From contig OW386287.2 of NCBI GenBank assembly GCA_936432065.2, positions 95,249,091 to 95,313,090 on the forward strand: a stretch of 64,000 bases of DNA, written 5' to 3'. The position numbers and the translations under genes are program-made. The DNA comes from Rutpela maculata. Taxonomy: Eukaryota; Arthropoda; Insecta; Coleoptera; Cerambycidae. Each line of letters begins with the position of its first letter. Positions within the stretch are counted from its first letter, which is position 1. The notes beneath the pieces are model-generated. The model saw only the letters and a list, made by a program, of their open reading frames with translations, did no database searches and was not told the origin of the DNA. Positions 1-11,486 of the stretch are shown here, piece by piece.

Positions 1-3000
1 ATCTCATCAATCCGTATTGAAAATTATCAAAAATTAATAAGTATCTATGAGAACCTATATGGTCAATAAGTTTCTATAAGAGTTAGGTAAAGTTGCTGTT
101 GAAATTGTTATCAGTTTATATCCGCATTGACCAGCAAAATGAGTCAAGCCATATCCATTTGTTAATCCAAACATTTACTTATACCATATCAATGAGAATT
201 TATGAGCACAGTATCTAATGTAATTCGTGCGGCTTTCCGTGATTAAAAGACAAGTGTTTCTTTAAGAAACGAGCTGCATTAGGTTAGAACAGTTTGGATT
301 TGCAATTGAAGATTACAAATTATAATGTTTGAATAGGGATTTATGAGATGAGTTTCTATGAGTATTAATGTTTTTTTTCAGTAATATATTAAATGTGTTT
401 TCATTTGTTTGAATGGGTAAAAAGAAAGGTCAGTTTTTAACTGCAATTACAAATACAAGTTTAATCGCTTCGAATGGGATTATATGCGATCAATTTCTAA
501 AAGTATTTATGCTGTTTTCCGAATATAGTTCTGATGAGGTTTAATCAGTAACAAATTGTTAACTACTTGTTATGATATGGTCGGAAATTCCAAGTACACA
601 TTTAGTATTCCTTCAAGAGGATTGATGAGAGCAATTTCTACGAGTATCTATTTGTTGTTCCTATAGTAAATTATATAAGTCTTTATCAGTACAGATCGGA
701 TTTAATTTAAATATGAAAATTATATCAGAATAAAGCAACCAAATATTTTAAACAGTATCTATTTGTAAATCCAAAAATTTACTTATACTATCTCAATGAG
801 AATTTATGAGAACAGTATCTAATGTAAAACGTGCGGCTTTCCGTGGTTAAATGGCAAGAGTTTCTATAAGAAACGAGATGCATTAGGTTAGAACAGTTTT
901 GACTTGCAATTGAAGATTCAAAATTATAATGTTTGAATAGGGATTTATGAGATCAGTTTCTATGAGTATTAATGTTTTTTTTTCAGTAATATATTAAATG
1001 TGTTTTCATTTGTTTGAATAGGTAAAAAGAAAGGTCAGTTTTCAACTGCAATTACAAATACAAGTTTAATCACTTCGAATGGGGTTAGATGCGATCAATT
1101 TCTCAAAGTATTTATGCTGTTTTCCGGATATAATTGTGAAGAGGTTTAATCAGTAACAAATTGTTCACTACATGTTATGATATGGTCGGAAATTCCAAGT
1201 ACACATTTGGTATTCCTTCAAGAGGATTGATGAGAGCAGTTTCTACGAGTATCTATTTGTTGTTCCTCTAGTAAATTATATAAGTCTTTATCAGTAAAGA
1301 TTCGGATCTAATTTAAATATGAAAATTATATCAGAATAAAGCAACCAAATATTTTAAACAGTATCTATTTGTAAATCCAAACATTTACTTATACTATCTC
1401 AATGGGAATTTATGAGAACAGTATCTAATGTAAAACGTGCGGCTTTCCGTGGTTAAATGGCAAGAGTTTCTATAAGAAACGAGCTGCATTAGGTTAGAAC
1501 AGTTTTGATTTGCAATTGAAGATTCAAAATTATAATGTTTGAATAGGGATTTATGAGATCAGTTTCTATGAGTAATAATGTTTTTTTTTCAGTAATATAT
1601 TAAATGTGTTTTCATTTGTTTGAATAGGTAAAAAGAAAGGTCAGTTTTCAACTGCAATTACAAATACAAGTTTAATCACTTCGAATGGGGTTAGATGCGA
1701 TCAATTTCTCAAAGTATTTATGCTGTTTTCTGGATATAATTGTGAAGAGGTTTAATCAGTAACAAATTGTTCACTACATGTTATGATATGGTCGGAAATT
1801 CCAAGTACACATTTGGTATTCCTTCAAGAGGATTAATGAGAGCAGTTTCTAGGAATATCTATTTGTTGTTCCTCTAGTAAATTATATAAGTCTTTATCAG
1901 TAAAGATTCGGATCTAATTTAAATATGAAAATTTATATCAGAATAAAGCAACCAAATATTTTAAACAGTATCTATTTGTAAATCCAGACATTTACTTATA
2001 CTATCTCAATAAGAATTTATGAGAACAGTATCTAATGTAAAACGTGCGGCTTTTCGTGGTTAAATGGCAAGTGTTTCTATAAGAAACGAGCTGCATTAGG
2101 TTAGAACAGTTTTGATTTGCAATTGAAGATTACAAATTATAATGTTTAAATAGGAATTTATGAGATCAGTTTCTATGAGTATTAATGTTTTTTTTCAGTA
2201 ATATATTAAATGTGTTTTCATTTGTTTGAATGGGTAAAAAGGAAGGTCAGTTTTGAACTGCAATTACAAATATAAGTTTAATCACTTCGAATGGGGTTAT
2301 ATGCGATCAATTTCTAACAGTATTTATGCTGTTTTCCGAATATAATTGTGATGAGGTTTGATCCGTAACAAATTGTTCACTACATGTTACGATATGGTCG
2401 GAAATTCCAGGTACATATTTAGTATTCCTTCAAGAGGATTAATGAGAGCAGTTTCTACGAGTATTTATTTGTTGTTCCTACAGTAAATTATATAAGTCTT
2501 TATCAGTATGCATTCGGATCTAATTTAAATATAAAAATCATATCAGAATGAAACCCCAAATATTTTAAACAGTGTCCACCTGTAAATCCAAGATAATATT
2601 ATAATGAGAATCCATCACAACAGTATCTAATGTAACGTGTGCGGTTTTCCGTGGCTAAATTTTAAAATTATTTGCAATAAATAAGCTTTAACGGATTCGA
2701 ACAGTTTTGCATTTCCAGATGAATAGTTTTAATTGTTAGGGATCTATGAGGTCAGTGTAATGTTTTTTTTTTTCAATAAAATGTGTTTTTATTGGAAAAT
2801 AAACATTACACAAAGACACTGATCTCATAGATCCCTATTTAACAATTAAAACTATTCATCTGGAATTGCAAATTAAAACTGTTCAAATCCGTTAAAGCTA
2901 TTTATTAAAAATACTTTTAAAATTTAGCCACGGAAAGCCGCACGCGTTACATTAGATACTGTTCTGATTGGTTCTCATTAAAATATATCTTTAAATGTTT

Positions 3001-5380
3001 GGATTTACAAGTGGATACTGTTTAAAATATTTGGTTGTGTCATTCTGATATAATTTTTGTATTTAAAGTAAATCCGAATGCATACTGATAAAGACAAATT
3101 TTCTATTGGAACAACAAATACATACTCATAGAAACTGCTATCATCAATCCTTTCGAAGGAATACTAAATATGTACCTGGAATTTCCGACCATATCGTAAC
3201 ATGTGGTGAACAATTTGTTACTGATCAAACCTCATCACAATTATATTTGGAAAACAGCATAAATACTGTTAGAAACTGATCGCATATAACCCCATTCGAA
3301 GTGATTAAACTTGTATTTGTAATTGCAGTTGAAAACTGACCTTTCTTTTTACCCATTCAAACAAATGAAAACACATTTAATATACTTATTACTGAAAAAA
3401 AAACATTAATACTCATAGAAACTGATCTCATAAATCCCTATTCAAACATTATAATTTGTAATCTTCAATTGCAAATCAAAACTGTTCTAACCTAATGCAG
3501 CTCGTTTCTTATAGAAACTCTTGCCATTTAACCACGGAAAGCCGCACGTTTTACATTAGATACTGTTCTCATAAATTCTCATTGAGATAGTATAAGTAAA
3601 TGTCTGGATTTACATATAGATACTATTTAAAATATTTAGTTGCTTTATTCTGATATAATTTTCATATTTAAATTAGATCCGAATGCATACTGATTAAGAC
3701 TTATATAATTTACTATTGGCACAACAAATACATACTCGTAGAAATTGCTATCATTAATCCTTTCGAAGTAATACTAAATATGTACCTGGAATTTCCACAC
3801 GTAACATGTAGTGAACAATTTGTTACTGATCAAACCTCATCACAATTATATTCGGAAAACAGCATAAATACTGTTAGAAATTGATCGCATATAATCCCAT
3901 TCGAAGTGGTTAAACTTGTATTTGTAATTGCAGTTGAAAACTGACCTTTCTTTTTACCCATTCAAACAAATGAAAACCCATTTAATATATTACTGAAAAA
4001 AAAAACATTAATACTCATAGAAACTGATCTCATAAATCCCCATTCAAACATTACAATTTGTAATCTTCAATTGCAAATCAAAACTGTTCTAATCAAATGC
4101 AGCTCGTTTCATATAGAAACTCTTGCCATTTAACCACGGAAAGCCGCACGTTTTACATTAGATACTGTCCTCATAAATTCTCATTGAGATAGTATAAGTA
4201 AATATCTGGATTTAAAAATAGATTCCGTTTAAAATATTTGGTTGCTTTATTCTGATATAATTTTCATATTTAAATTAGATCCGAATGCATACTGATAAAG
4301 ACTTATATAATTTACTATTGGTACAACAAATACATACTCGTAGAAGCTGCTATCATCAATCCTTTCGAAGTAATACTAAATATGTACCTGGAATTTCCGA
4401 CCGTATCGTAACATAGAGTGAACAATTTGTTACTGATCAAACCTCATCACAATTATATTCGGAAAACAGTATAAATAGTGTTAGAAATTGATCGCATATA
4501 ACCCCATTCGAAGTGATTAAATTTGTATTTGTAATTTATTCAGTTGAAAACTGACCTTTCTTTTTACCCATTCAAACATATGAAAACACATTTAATATAT
4601 TACTGAAAAAAAAACATTAATACTCATAGAAACTGAGCTCATAAATCCCTATTCAAACATTATAATTTGTAATCTTCAATTGCAAATCAATACTGTTCTA
4701 ACCTAATGCAGCTCGTTTCTTATAGAAACACTTGCCATTTAACCACGGAAGGCCGTACGTTTTACATTAGATACTGTTCTCATAAATTCTTATTTAGATA
4801 GTATAAGTAAATGTAAAGACTTATATAATTTACTAGAGGAACAACAAATAGATACTCGTAGAAACTGCTCTCATCAATCCTTTTGAAGGAATACTAAATG
4901 TGTACTTGGAATTTCCGACCATATCATAACAAGTAGTGAACAATTTGTTACTGATTAAACCTCATCACAATTATATTCGGAAAACAGCATAAATACTTTT
5001 AGAAATTAATCGCATATAACCCCATTCAAAGTGATTAAACTTGTATTTGTAATTGCAGTTGAAAACTGACCTTTCTTTTTACCCATTCAAAACAAATGAA
5101 AACACATTTAATATATTTCTGAAAAAAAAACATTAATACTCATAGAAACTGATCTCATAAATCCCTATTCAAACATTATAATTGGTAATCTTCAATTGCA
5201 AGTCAACCTAATGCAACTCGTTTCTTATAGAAACACTTGCCATTTAACCACGGAAAGCCGCACGTTTTACCTTAGATACTGTTCTCATAAATTCTCATTG
5301 ATGTGGTATAAGTAAATGTTTGCTGCTCCATTCTGGTAGAAACTGATAGAAATTTCAGCAGCAACTTTACTCCAGGCTCC
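1..5380. repeat. Palindromic array of ~604-bp tandem repeats (fold-back-like element P1)
   Basis: The anchor gtgcggctttccgtg recurs in forward orientation at about 227, 831, 1437, 2044 and 2639. Its reverse complement recurs at about 2928, 3532, 4134, 4743 and 5248. Spacing is 595-609 bp except for the last right-hand unit (505 bp, a deletion). Pairing the anchors gives an axis near 2791 for the four inner pairs, so the whole block is one inverted repeat with five tandem units per arm. The fold-over core at 2756-2810 has tgtaatgttt mirrored by aaacattaca. The arms still match outside the last anchor: taaagttgctg near 88 is mirrored by cagcaacttta near 5358, after which similarity stops on the right. 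The left boundary is close to the window edge. No coding potential is seen. It may be a fold-back transposon or an inverted satellite block. Confidence 0.85.
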
Positions 5381-6125
5381 AGTAGAGGGAGCTGTATACG
5401 TGTAGCTAGTTCATATCTAATCTAATGTGACCTAAGAAACTGAAGTGTGTGTTAAATTAAAAACAAAGCAGTCTCTTTCACTGCTAACTCATTCATTGCT
5501 TCTAGGCTAGAACAAGAACACCCGAGGAAATAAGGACTTTGCAGAATTTTGTGTTTACCACAATATTAGTATTTCTATTTGAAATATGCAATTTAAACTG
5601 TACATTTGTCGGCATGCATATCCAAATTAATACTAATAAAAAAGCAAAATGGAAGTTTACAATAAAAATACATCTGTAAAATATACAATTGAAACTGTAC
5701 ATTTGTTGACATGTATATCCACATTAATACTAATAAAAAACAATGTTGAAATTTACAATAAAAACATGTTGATAAATGGTGTGTTACATACGATAGATAC
5801 TGGAGAAAGGACGGACTGGAACTCTTATGATATTACTTATAGAAAAGTTTAGAATCTCTTTAAAGTTGTATCTGTAATTCCATATGTTTACAGATATAAG
5901 GGCAAGGGTGTATTTGCAGACACTAAACTGTAGATTTGTTGATGTATATTTCATATAAGTACTCATGAAAGGGCAACATGATAATTCCAAATAGCTCATT
6001 CGGAATTACTGTTTCATAACCGATTTAAAACTTAATAAAACAGATAAAATCCTCTCTGTATAATACTAATATAACTTATAGGAACGATAAAACCGCATCC
6101 CTTTTTTTTTATAAGTTTCTATGTG
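5381..6125. repeat. Non-coding stretch with a 96-bp tandem duplication
   Basis: Two diverged copies starting aaactgtacatttgt lie at 5595 and 5691, each running through ccaaattaatactaataaa-like sequence; a weaker third copy starts near 5925. Short ORFs here are just the repeat read in frame. Nothing else is recognisable before the SINE. Confidence 0.5.
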
Positions 6126-6135
6126 GAATTTTTGG

Positions 6136-6376
6136 CAGGGACGGTACGGTAGCTCAATCGGTTAAGGCGTATTGTGTGGCGAATACGCTGATCGACTCGC
6201 TACCGTGCTCTGGGTTCGACCCCCAGCCCCGGTATTGACAACACCGGTGGGTGTGGATGTATGTCTGCATTTTTCCGAATGTGTAACCCCCTTCCGGACA
6301 GCCTTGGCTTTGGATTTGGGGGTTGTCTACTATCTTTGGTGTGTTTATGTTTATGTTATGTTATTTAACTTTTAGA
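6136..6376 (+). mobile_element. tRNA-derived SINE
   Basis: An RNA polymerase III type-2 promoter is visible. The A box tagctcaatcgg is at 6150-6161 and the B box ggttcgacccc at 6213-6223, followed by a CCAGCCCC-like acceptor-side match. The boxes are about 63 bp apart, wider than in an ordinary tRNA, and no cloverleaf closes cleanly, so this is a SINE head and not a working tRNA gene. The body continues through a GT-rich segment and ends in an imperfect tgtttatgttatgttattt tail near 6375. A decayed long-variable-arm tRNA is the alternative. Confidence 0.65.
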
Positions 6377-6421
6377 AAGGGACAGAGAAACACTATATTT
6401 AAAAAATATATATACAGTGTA

Positions 6422-6815
6422 TTTCAGTTCTCATGAAGACACCCTTGTGTCTTTTTTGTGTGTGGCCGAATTCATTTCAAATTTTTATCAGCCATACAAC
6501 TCCATAAGACGACTTTATTCAACACATAAATGCCGCCTAGATCTAAAACGCCGGCCTACTGCGATAAAAAGAAAATCGCGATTTTCGAGAAATCATAGTA
6601 GACTTAGAAATAATGTTTGTTAATGAAAGTTGTTCGGAATCACTTGATATGCCCCCCTTGTAAAATTTTGGGATAATCGTAATATTTTCAAAAAGAAATT
6701 TTTGTTTCACGACTCGTGAAGACACCCCTGTATCATTTTTATTTGTCGTCGAATTCATTTCAAATTTTTATCAGCTATAGAACTCCATGAGACAATTGTA
6801 TCTAATACATAAAGA
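6422..6815. repeat. Direct repeat pair 283 bp apart
   Basis: Two copies of a segment run from tgaagacaccc through attcatttcaaatttttatcag to aactccat-agac. They lie at about 6433-6525 and 6717-6805. The copies differ by point changes. There is no coding evidence. It probably belongs to a decayed dispersed repeat. Confidence 0.55.
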
Positions 6816-8128
6816 GAACTTTTTACAGCAAATTAAAGTCGTGCACAATTATTATTGAAATTATTTATTATTTAACTACGTGTGTCTGCAAAATTTCAGC
6901 TCGATTAGATAACGGGAAGTGGTAAATTTGATACATACAGATACATTCAGATACATACAGATTTCCAAGCATTATAAAACCACTGAAAAAAAGAAAACGA
7001 TGTTACATTTAAGTTGATGTGTAATAATAAAAAGTGGCCCTTTTAGCGATTTATTGAATGCCAATTTTTATTCACAACTTTCATTTATTGGAAATAGTTC
7101 TTCACGAGAAGTGAAACACATTGTATATCAACTTTTGATCATATAGTCTCAAATTAAAGATAATTTCACAATCTTCAATATGTTTTAACGCTTTTTAATA
7201 AAATTCGTAGTTTTCAAGATATTTTTACAAAAAAACGTTAACAAACGTCTTCTCCCCATCCCAAAAGTTTGACCTGAAGCTGATTTTTTTCTACATGCTT
7301 ATGAGCCCCTAAATAATAGGTTTCTACAGATCGAGTTGATTTCCTAATCAAAATTTAAGAGCACTCCACTAATAGGTAAATATATAAAGTATTAACGTTC
7401 ATTCAAAATATAGTTGTTTATACTCAGTTATCTTGATGTTATTAAAACATTCATTGATTTATTAAGATTTTGTAATGTCATTTTCATTTGCCTTTAATAA
7501 TTATAAGAGAGCAAACTGAAACTGAGGAAGTAAGTATGCAGAGTGTAAAATATGGTTCCAAACTTTTACAGTGTGTAGTAATCATGAAAATAAGTCAAAA
7601 AGTCCTTACAGACACAAAACGTACCTCTAGGGAATTACAGCTCATATTCATATATGATTTAATCAAATGGGTATATTATAACCGGCCAAAAATTTTTAAT
7701 CATAATCGGAGGAAAAAAAGTGTACAGAAATCCGTTTCATAACAGACTGAATTCAAATTCGAATAAAAAATGTCTGTCTGTCTGTATGTATGTGTGATGG
7801 TGTATGTGTGTAGACCGTTTCTTGTAAACACGATAACTTCTGATAGACTTAGAATTTTAAATTCAATGTCATCGGGCCCAAGGCCCCAGGCCCAGGGAAA
7901 ATTTAAAAAAAAATAATAAGATTAAATTGTGCCAAACAATTTAATCCTAACCTCACTTATCTATGCCCAGGCCGTCAGCCGAGCAGGGAACATATACCCC
8001 AGAGGAGATAGCCAGCCATCAGCAAAGTTTCGCACAAACAATAAAAAAACCACCCTGTAATAAAATATTTGCATATTAGGAATTTCCCACATCGCTTCAC
8101 GATGTGTGCAGTCTGACTGCCGTTGCCC
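6816..8128. other. AT-rich non-coding stretch with short microsatellites
   Basis: Contains degenerate gatacata tandem repeats (about 6931-6960) and a gtct/tgta microsatellite (about 7769-7800). From about 7880 onward the base composition becomes GC-richer, leading into the Jockey-type segment. No ORF here shows recognisable protein similarity. Confidence 0.5.
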
Positions 8129-8675
8129 AAATGCCGAGCGCGCCAATATTCTTGGCTAAAGATGTCGGTCTCGGATGTCTGGGGCCGGGCAGGACTATTG
8201 CCCTTTACCCCAGTACATCGCTGTAGACCGGGGACCAGCCTCGTGCAGGGCGGGCGAACTTACTTTACGTCGGCCCCACTCACAAATGTGAGCGGTGCAG
8301 ACGATTTCGGCCCACCTCCCTGGGTCCTGGCTCTTTGGACCTTGCTGGCTAAGGCCTCTTCTGGCGTTCTTCTGTCTTCGTTTTCTTTTCTTCGCCAGCT
8401 TGTTTCCCCCCGGGGGGTAGTCATCTGTCTGTTAGGTGTGTTGGAAGTTTTGGCAGGAAAGACTGCCGGTACACAGGATGCCAAATGACATCCTGTCATC
8501 CGGATCGTCGGTAAGGTAAGGATGAGCTGTGTAGCTCGAGGAAGGGCAGACCTAAATGCTATTGGTAGCATTTTTGGTCTGCCCGGAGCCAGGGGGACTA
8601 CAGGTACTGGACGGTGTGTTGTCCGGTACCCGCAGGGTCGTGGGTAGGGTGTTGGGTGTCGTCATGTCTCTTCCG
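8129..8675 (-). repeat. 545-bp direct repeat, copy A (Jockey-type 3' region)
   Basis: Nearly identical to 10304-10847. Shared landmarks are ccaatattcttggctaaaga, gaccggggaccagcctcgtg and cgtcatgtctcttccg. It lies just downstream of the minus-strand ORF1 stop. Reading frames are not conserved between the two copies, so it is probably untranslated 3' sequence of the retroelement. No TG...CA ends or primer-binding site are visible, which argues against an LTR. Confidence 0.75.
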
Positions 8676-8710
8676 GTGGCTTCTCCATCGACGGGGTGGT
8701 CCAGGTGGCG

Positions 8711-10090
8711 TCACTGGGGGGTGAGGTGGGGCAGGCTTGCAAACAGGGCCCCCATCATGGTACACATCTGCTGCATTTGGGCCATGACAGCAGCGAGTTG
8801 GCCGGCCTCTGGGGACGTCTGTGGTGGTTGGGCAGGGTTGGTGGGCTTCCCTGCGGGTCCCTGGGCTGCTCTGGCATAGCTAAGCCCGGGGGTCGTCCTT
8901 CTGGTGGCTGCGTCGGGAGCTGTTTGCTTCCGGGGGGCAGGTGTCTGGGCAGTCTTTTTGGGGCAACGGGGGCATCCTCTGTAGCTTGCGGGGTGTGCTC
9001 CCTGGCAGTTTGCACACTTTGCTGGGGTGTCCTTCGGTTTTTGGCAGGTGGTGGTATGGTGGGCTTCGCCGCATTTTACGCATCTTGGAGTCGCCGTGCA
9101 CCGCCCTTGTGCGTGGCCGAAGGTCTGGCATCTGTGGCATTGGGATATAATTTTCTTGGGTCTCTGCATCTCCGTTTTAACTACCAGGTAGCAGCAGCGA
9201 GTTACTTTCAGGATGTCTGTTTGGTTTTGCGGGACCTGGACAAGCATCATGGGGATGTCCTTTTTCGTCCTCCTGGACGACATCCTTTGGACGGTGGCTG
9301 GTGTGTATCCCTGGATTTCTAGGTCTGCCTTGACCTCGTCGCTGGTGACCCCACTGGGGATCCCTCGAATTACCACCCTAAGTAACCTCTCTTCCGGTAG
9401 GGCATAGGTGTGGTATTCTTTCTGCTCGGTCTTGAATAGTCTGGTCATGTTACGGTGGTCATCCGGTGTTGTGGGTTCTATTGCTATACCATCTCTGACA
9501 GCTTTGGCGTTTTTGAATTTTATTCTGGCGTCTTGCAGTTTTTTGGTTACCACTGTCCATGACTCTTGGCTTCGTAGGACAACTGGGGGCATCCGGGGGG
9601 GCTTGGGGGGCTCGGGGGTCTCTGTGTCTGTGTTCATTTGGCTTGTCTTGTCCTGGCTTGTGGAGGGTTTGACTGGGGGTGACTGCTGCTTGGATGTCTT
9701 AGTAGGGGGGTTTGTTTCCCCGTTGTCCTGAATATTTTTCCTTTTTGTGGTTTCTTTCTGCCGTTGTTCCGGGGGGTTTTCCAGGGGGTTTTCGTTACCC
9801 GTTGTTGGTTTCCTGAAGTTTTGTAGTGCCCTCATGGCTTCCATCATTTCTTTATGTTGTTTAGCGTTCTGCTCTCTTGTACTCCTGATTGAGTCTTTTA
9901 ACTGCGATATTTCCTCCCGCAGTTTTCGGTTCTCGTCTTCTAATAATTCGCATCGTGCCCTTGATGACATCCTCCCTGCTGAGGATGTTCTGGATGAGGC
10001 CCTGGAGGATGCTATCCTAGCGTCTACTAAGGCTAGCTCCATCTCTATGTCTGCCTCTGACACTTCGTATTTTTCCATATCGTCACTCAC
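8711..10090 (-). CDS. Jockey-superfamily retrotransposon ORF1 (gag-like nucleic-acid-binding protein)
   Basis: A 459-residue intact ORF. A basic, serine-rich N terminus is followed by a coiled-coil stretch (about residues 48-90, LEDENRKLREEISQLKDS). Next comes a low-complexity Pro/Thr/Gln linker to about 170, then a PRE_C2HC-type domain (about 225-310, RVVIRGIPSGVTSDEV). Three zinc knuckles follow: C318-C321-H326-C331, C337-C340-H344/345-C349 and C359-C362-H366-C373. This order is typical of ORF1 of Jockey-type LINEs, where it coats the RNA and helps target the RNP to the nucleus. The start codon opens a 5' leader beginning near 10303. Unusually, no ORF2 (endonuclease/RT) follows: about 35 bp past the stop the sequence enters the 545-bp repeat. 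GC content is far above the surroundings. The intact frame suggests recent activity or trans-mobilisation. Confidence 0.85.
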   Translation of the reverse strand: MSDDMEKYEVSEADIEMELALVDARIASSRASSRTSSAGRMSSRARCELLEDENRKLREEISQLKDSIRSTREQNAKQHKEMMEAMRALQNFRKPTTGNENPLENPPEQRQKETTKRKNIQDNGETNPPTKTSKQQSPPVKPSTSQDKTSQMNTDTETPEPPKPPRMPPVVLRSQESWTVVTKKLQDARIKFKNAKAVRDGIAIEPTTPDDHRNMTRLFKTEQKEYHTYALPEERLLRVVIRGIPSGVTSDEVKADLEIQGYTPATVQRMSSRRTKKDIPMMLVQVPQNQTDILKVTRCCYLVVKTEMQRPKKIISQCHRCQTFGHAQGRCTATPRCVKCGEAHHTTTCQKPKDTPAKCANCQGAHPASYRGCPRCPKKTAQTPAPRKQTAPDAATRRTTPGLSYARAAQGPAGKPTNPAQPPQTSPEAGQLAAVMAQMQQMCTMMGALFASLPHLTPQ

Positions 10091-10303
10091 GTTGTTTACC
10101 CTAAAAGAGAAATAAGGATAGGAAATGGGAAAGGTTAATACACAGTGTCCCCAGGCGGGGGACTTTATTTATCTTTTTATACCAGCGTCTTGATAAAGAC
10201 GACTGATATTTCTCCACTTGCACTCTCTGTGGGGCTTCCACTTCGCTAGTTCGCTTCGCACTGTCTTCAACTGCACACTGGAGGTCTGCACTCGTCGACT
10301 GCC
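10091..10303 (-). promoter_or_regulatory. Probable 5' UTR and internal promoter of the Jockey-type element
   Basis: Between repeat copy B and the ORF1 start, the minus strand begins ggcagtcgacgagtgcagac and runs about 210 bp to the ATG. Jockey-type LINEs carry internal promoters in such leaders; the assignment rests on position, not on a motif I can prove. Confidence 0.4.
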
Positions 10304-10847
10304 AAATGCCGAGCGCCAATATTCTTGGCTAAAGATGTCGGTCTCGGATGACTGGGGCCGGGCAGGACTATTGCCCTTTACCCCAATACATCGCTGTAGA
10401 CCGGGGACCAGCCTCGTGCCGGGCGGGCGAGCTTACTTTACGTCGGCCCCACTCACAAATGTGAGCGGTGCAGACGATTTCGGCCCACCTCCCTGGGTCC
10501 TGGCTCGTTGGACCTTGCTGGCTAAGGCCTCTTCTGGCGTTCTTCTGTCTTCGTCTTCTTTTCTTCGCCAGCTTGTTTGCCCCCCGGGGGGTAGTCATCG
10601 GTCTGTTGGGTGTTTTGGGTTTGTGGCGGAAGTGACTGCCGGTACACAAGATGCCAAGAGGCATCCTGTCATCCGGATCATCGGTAGGGTAAGGATGAGC
10701 TGTGTAGCTCGAGGAAGGGCAGACCTAACTGCTTTGGTAGCATTTTTGGTCTGCCCGGAGCTAGGGGGACTACGGGTACTGGACGGTTGTTTGTCCGGTA
10801 CCCGCAGGGTCTTGGGTGGGTGGTTGGGTATCGTCATGTCTCTTCCG
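10304..10847 (-). repeat. 545-bp direct repeat, copy B (upstream of ORF1)
   Basis: Near-identical partner of 8129-8675. On the minus strand it follows an ORF2 tail-like peptide (10886-11104) and directly precedes the 5' leader of the ORF1 element. It therefore looks like the 3' UTR of an upstream tandem element abutting the next element's 5' end. The junction lies at aaatgccgagcg in both copies. Confidence 0.7.
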
Positions 10848-10885
10848 TGGGGGTGGATCGTCGGTTGGTGGTATGCTTCTCATAC

Positions 10886-11104
10886 TCACCCGTTATCCAG
10901 GAGCTGCACCTTCGGCCGCTTGTGCCTCGGAGCATCTGCTGGGTCATAGTCAGTTGCCTCCCTGACTAGTGGGTTCCCATGCTCCTCGGCAAGGGCGTAC
11001 ATCTTTCTGGCTCTCTGCTTGATGATCTCAGTGACCGGGGTGTATTCAACTCCGAAAACCAAGTCCAGCCAACGTTTTCGCCTCCACCATCCCAGGATCC
11101 ACAA
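10886..11104 (-). pseudogene. C-terminal tail of a Jockey-type ORF2 (RT protein), fragment
   Basis: A 72-codon open segment. It ends in a motif seen at the extreme C terminus of Jockey-type RT proteins: a short helix with Asn-Pro-Leu-Val, then Tyr and a basic Arg-Pro-Lys stretch (NPLVREATDYDP, then RHKRPKVQLL). Upstream sequence on the minus strand shows no RT motifs, so only the tail survives. Its position immediately before repeat copy B supports copy B being a 3' UTR. Confidence 0.5.
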
Positions 11105-11486
11105 AACCTCTCCTCCAGCCTCACCCGACTTAAGGGGTGCATATACCAGGTGATTTCACTCAGGGCTCACCGACGTCACTAACAACAACCTTGACGTCAG
11201 TGCCCCGAGTGGAAGCGTACCTCGACGGTTGTAAATTCGGCAGACAAGGGCGAATTCACCACTGGGCGACACCCTCACAGGTGTTGAGATCTAAGTGGTG
11301 TTCTTCCAAGTCTGTCTAGCTCGCGAATGACAGACGAAGCCGCGTTAGTAAATTCAGACGGCTTCACCACCATTTAAATTTGATAGGGATAGACAGACGG
11401 AGGGACTATAGCACAAACAGCCTTCAGCCGTTTAGTACCTCCGTTTCAGGACTAGGGTTCGGTGCACATAGTCATTTGGCCTGACT
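11105..11486. other. GC-moderate spacer, no gene recognised
   Basis: Holds sequence of retroelement-like composition with no protein motif. It could be the 5' leader of the plus-strand ORF that follows. Confidence 0.3.

Noticed and set aside
6136..6232. Functional tRNA gene
   Set aside because: The A and B boxes are too far apart, no cloverleaf pairs cleanly, and there is a SINE-like body and tail downstream.
7861..7920. A-run near 7904 as the 3' tail of the Jockey-type element
   Set aside because: It has the wrong strand sense: the minus strand reads a T-run here, so it is not a poly(A) tail of the minus-strand element.
9747..10115. Plus-strand ORFs opposite the Jockey ORF1
   Set aside because: Antisense shadows of a clear minus-strand protein with zinc knuckles; no own motifs.
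8129..10847. Interpretation of the 545-bp direct repeats as LTRs of a gag-only LTR element
   Set aside because: No TG...CA ends, primer-binding site or polypurine tract is visible, and the gag has Jockey-type PRE_C2HC plus zinc knuckles.
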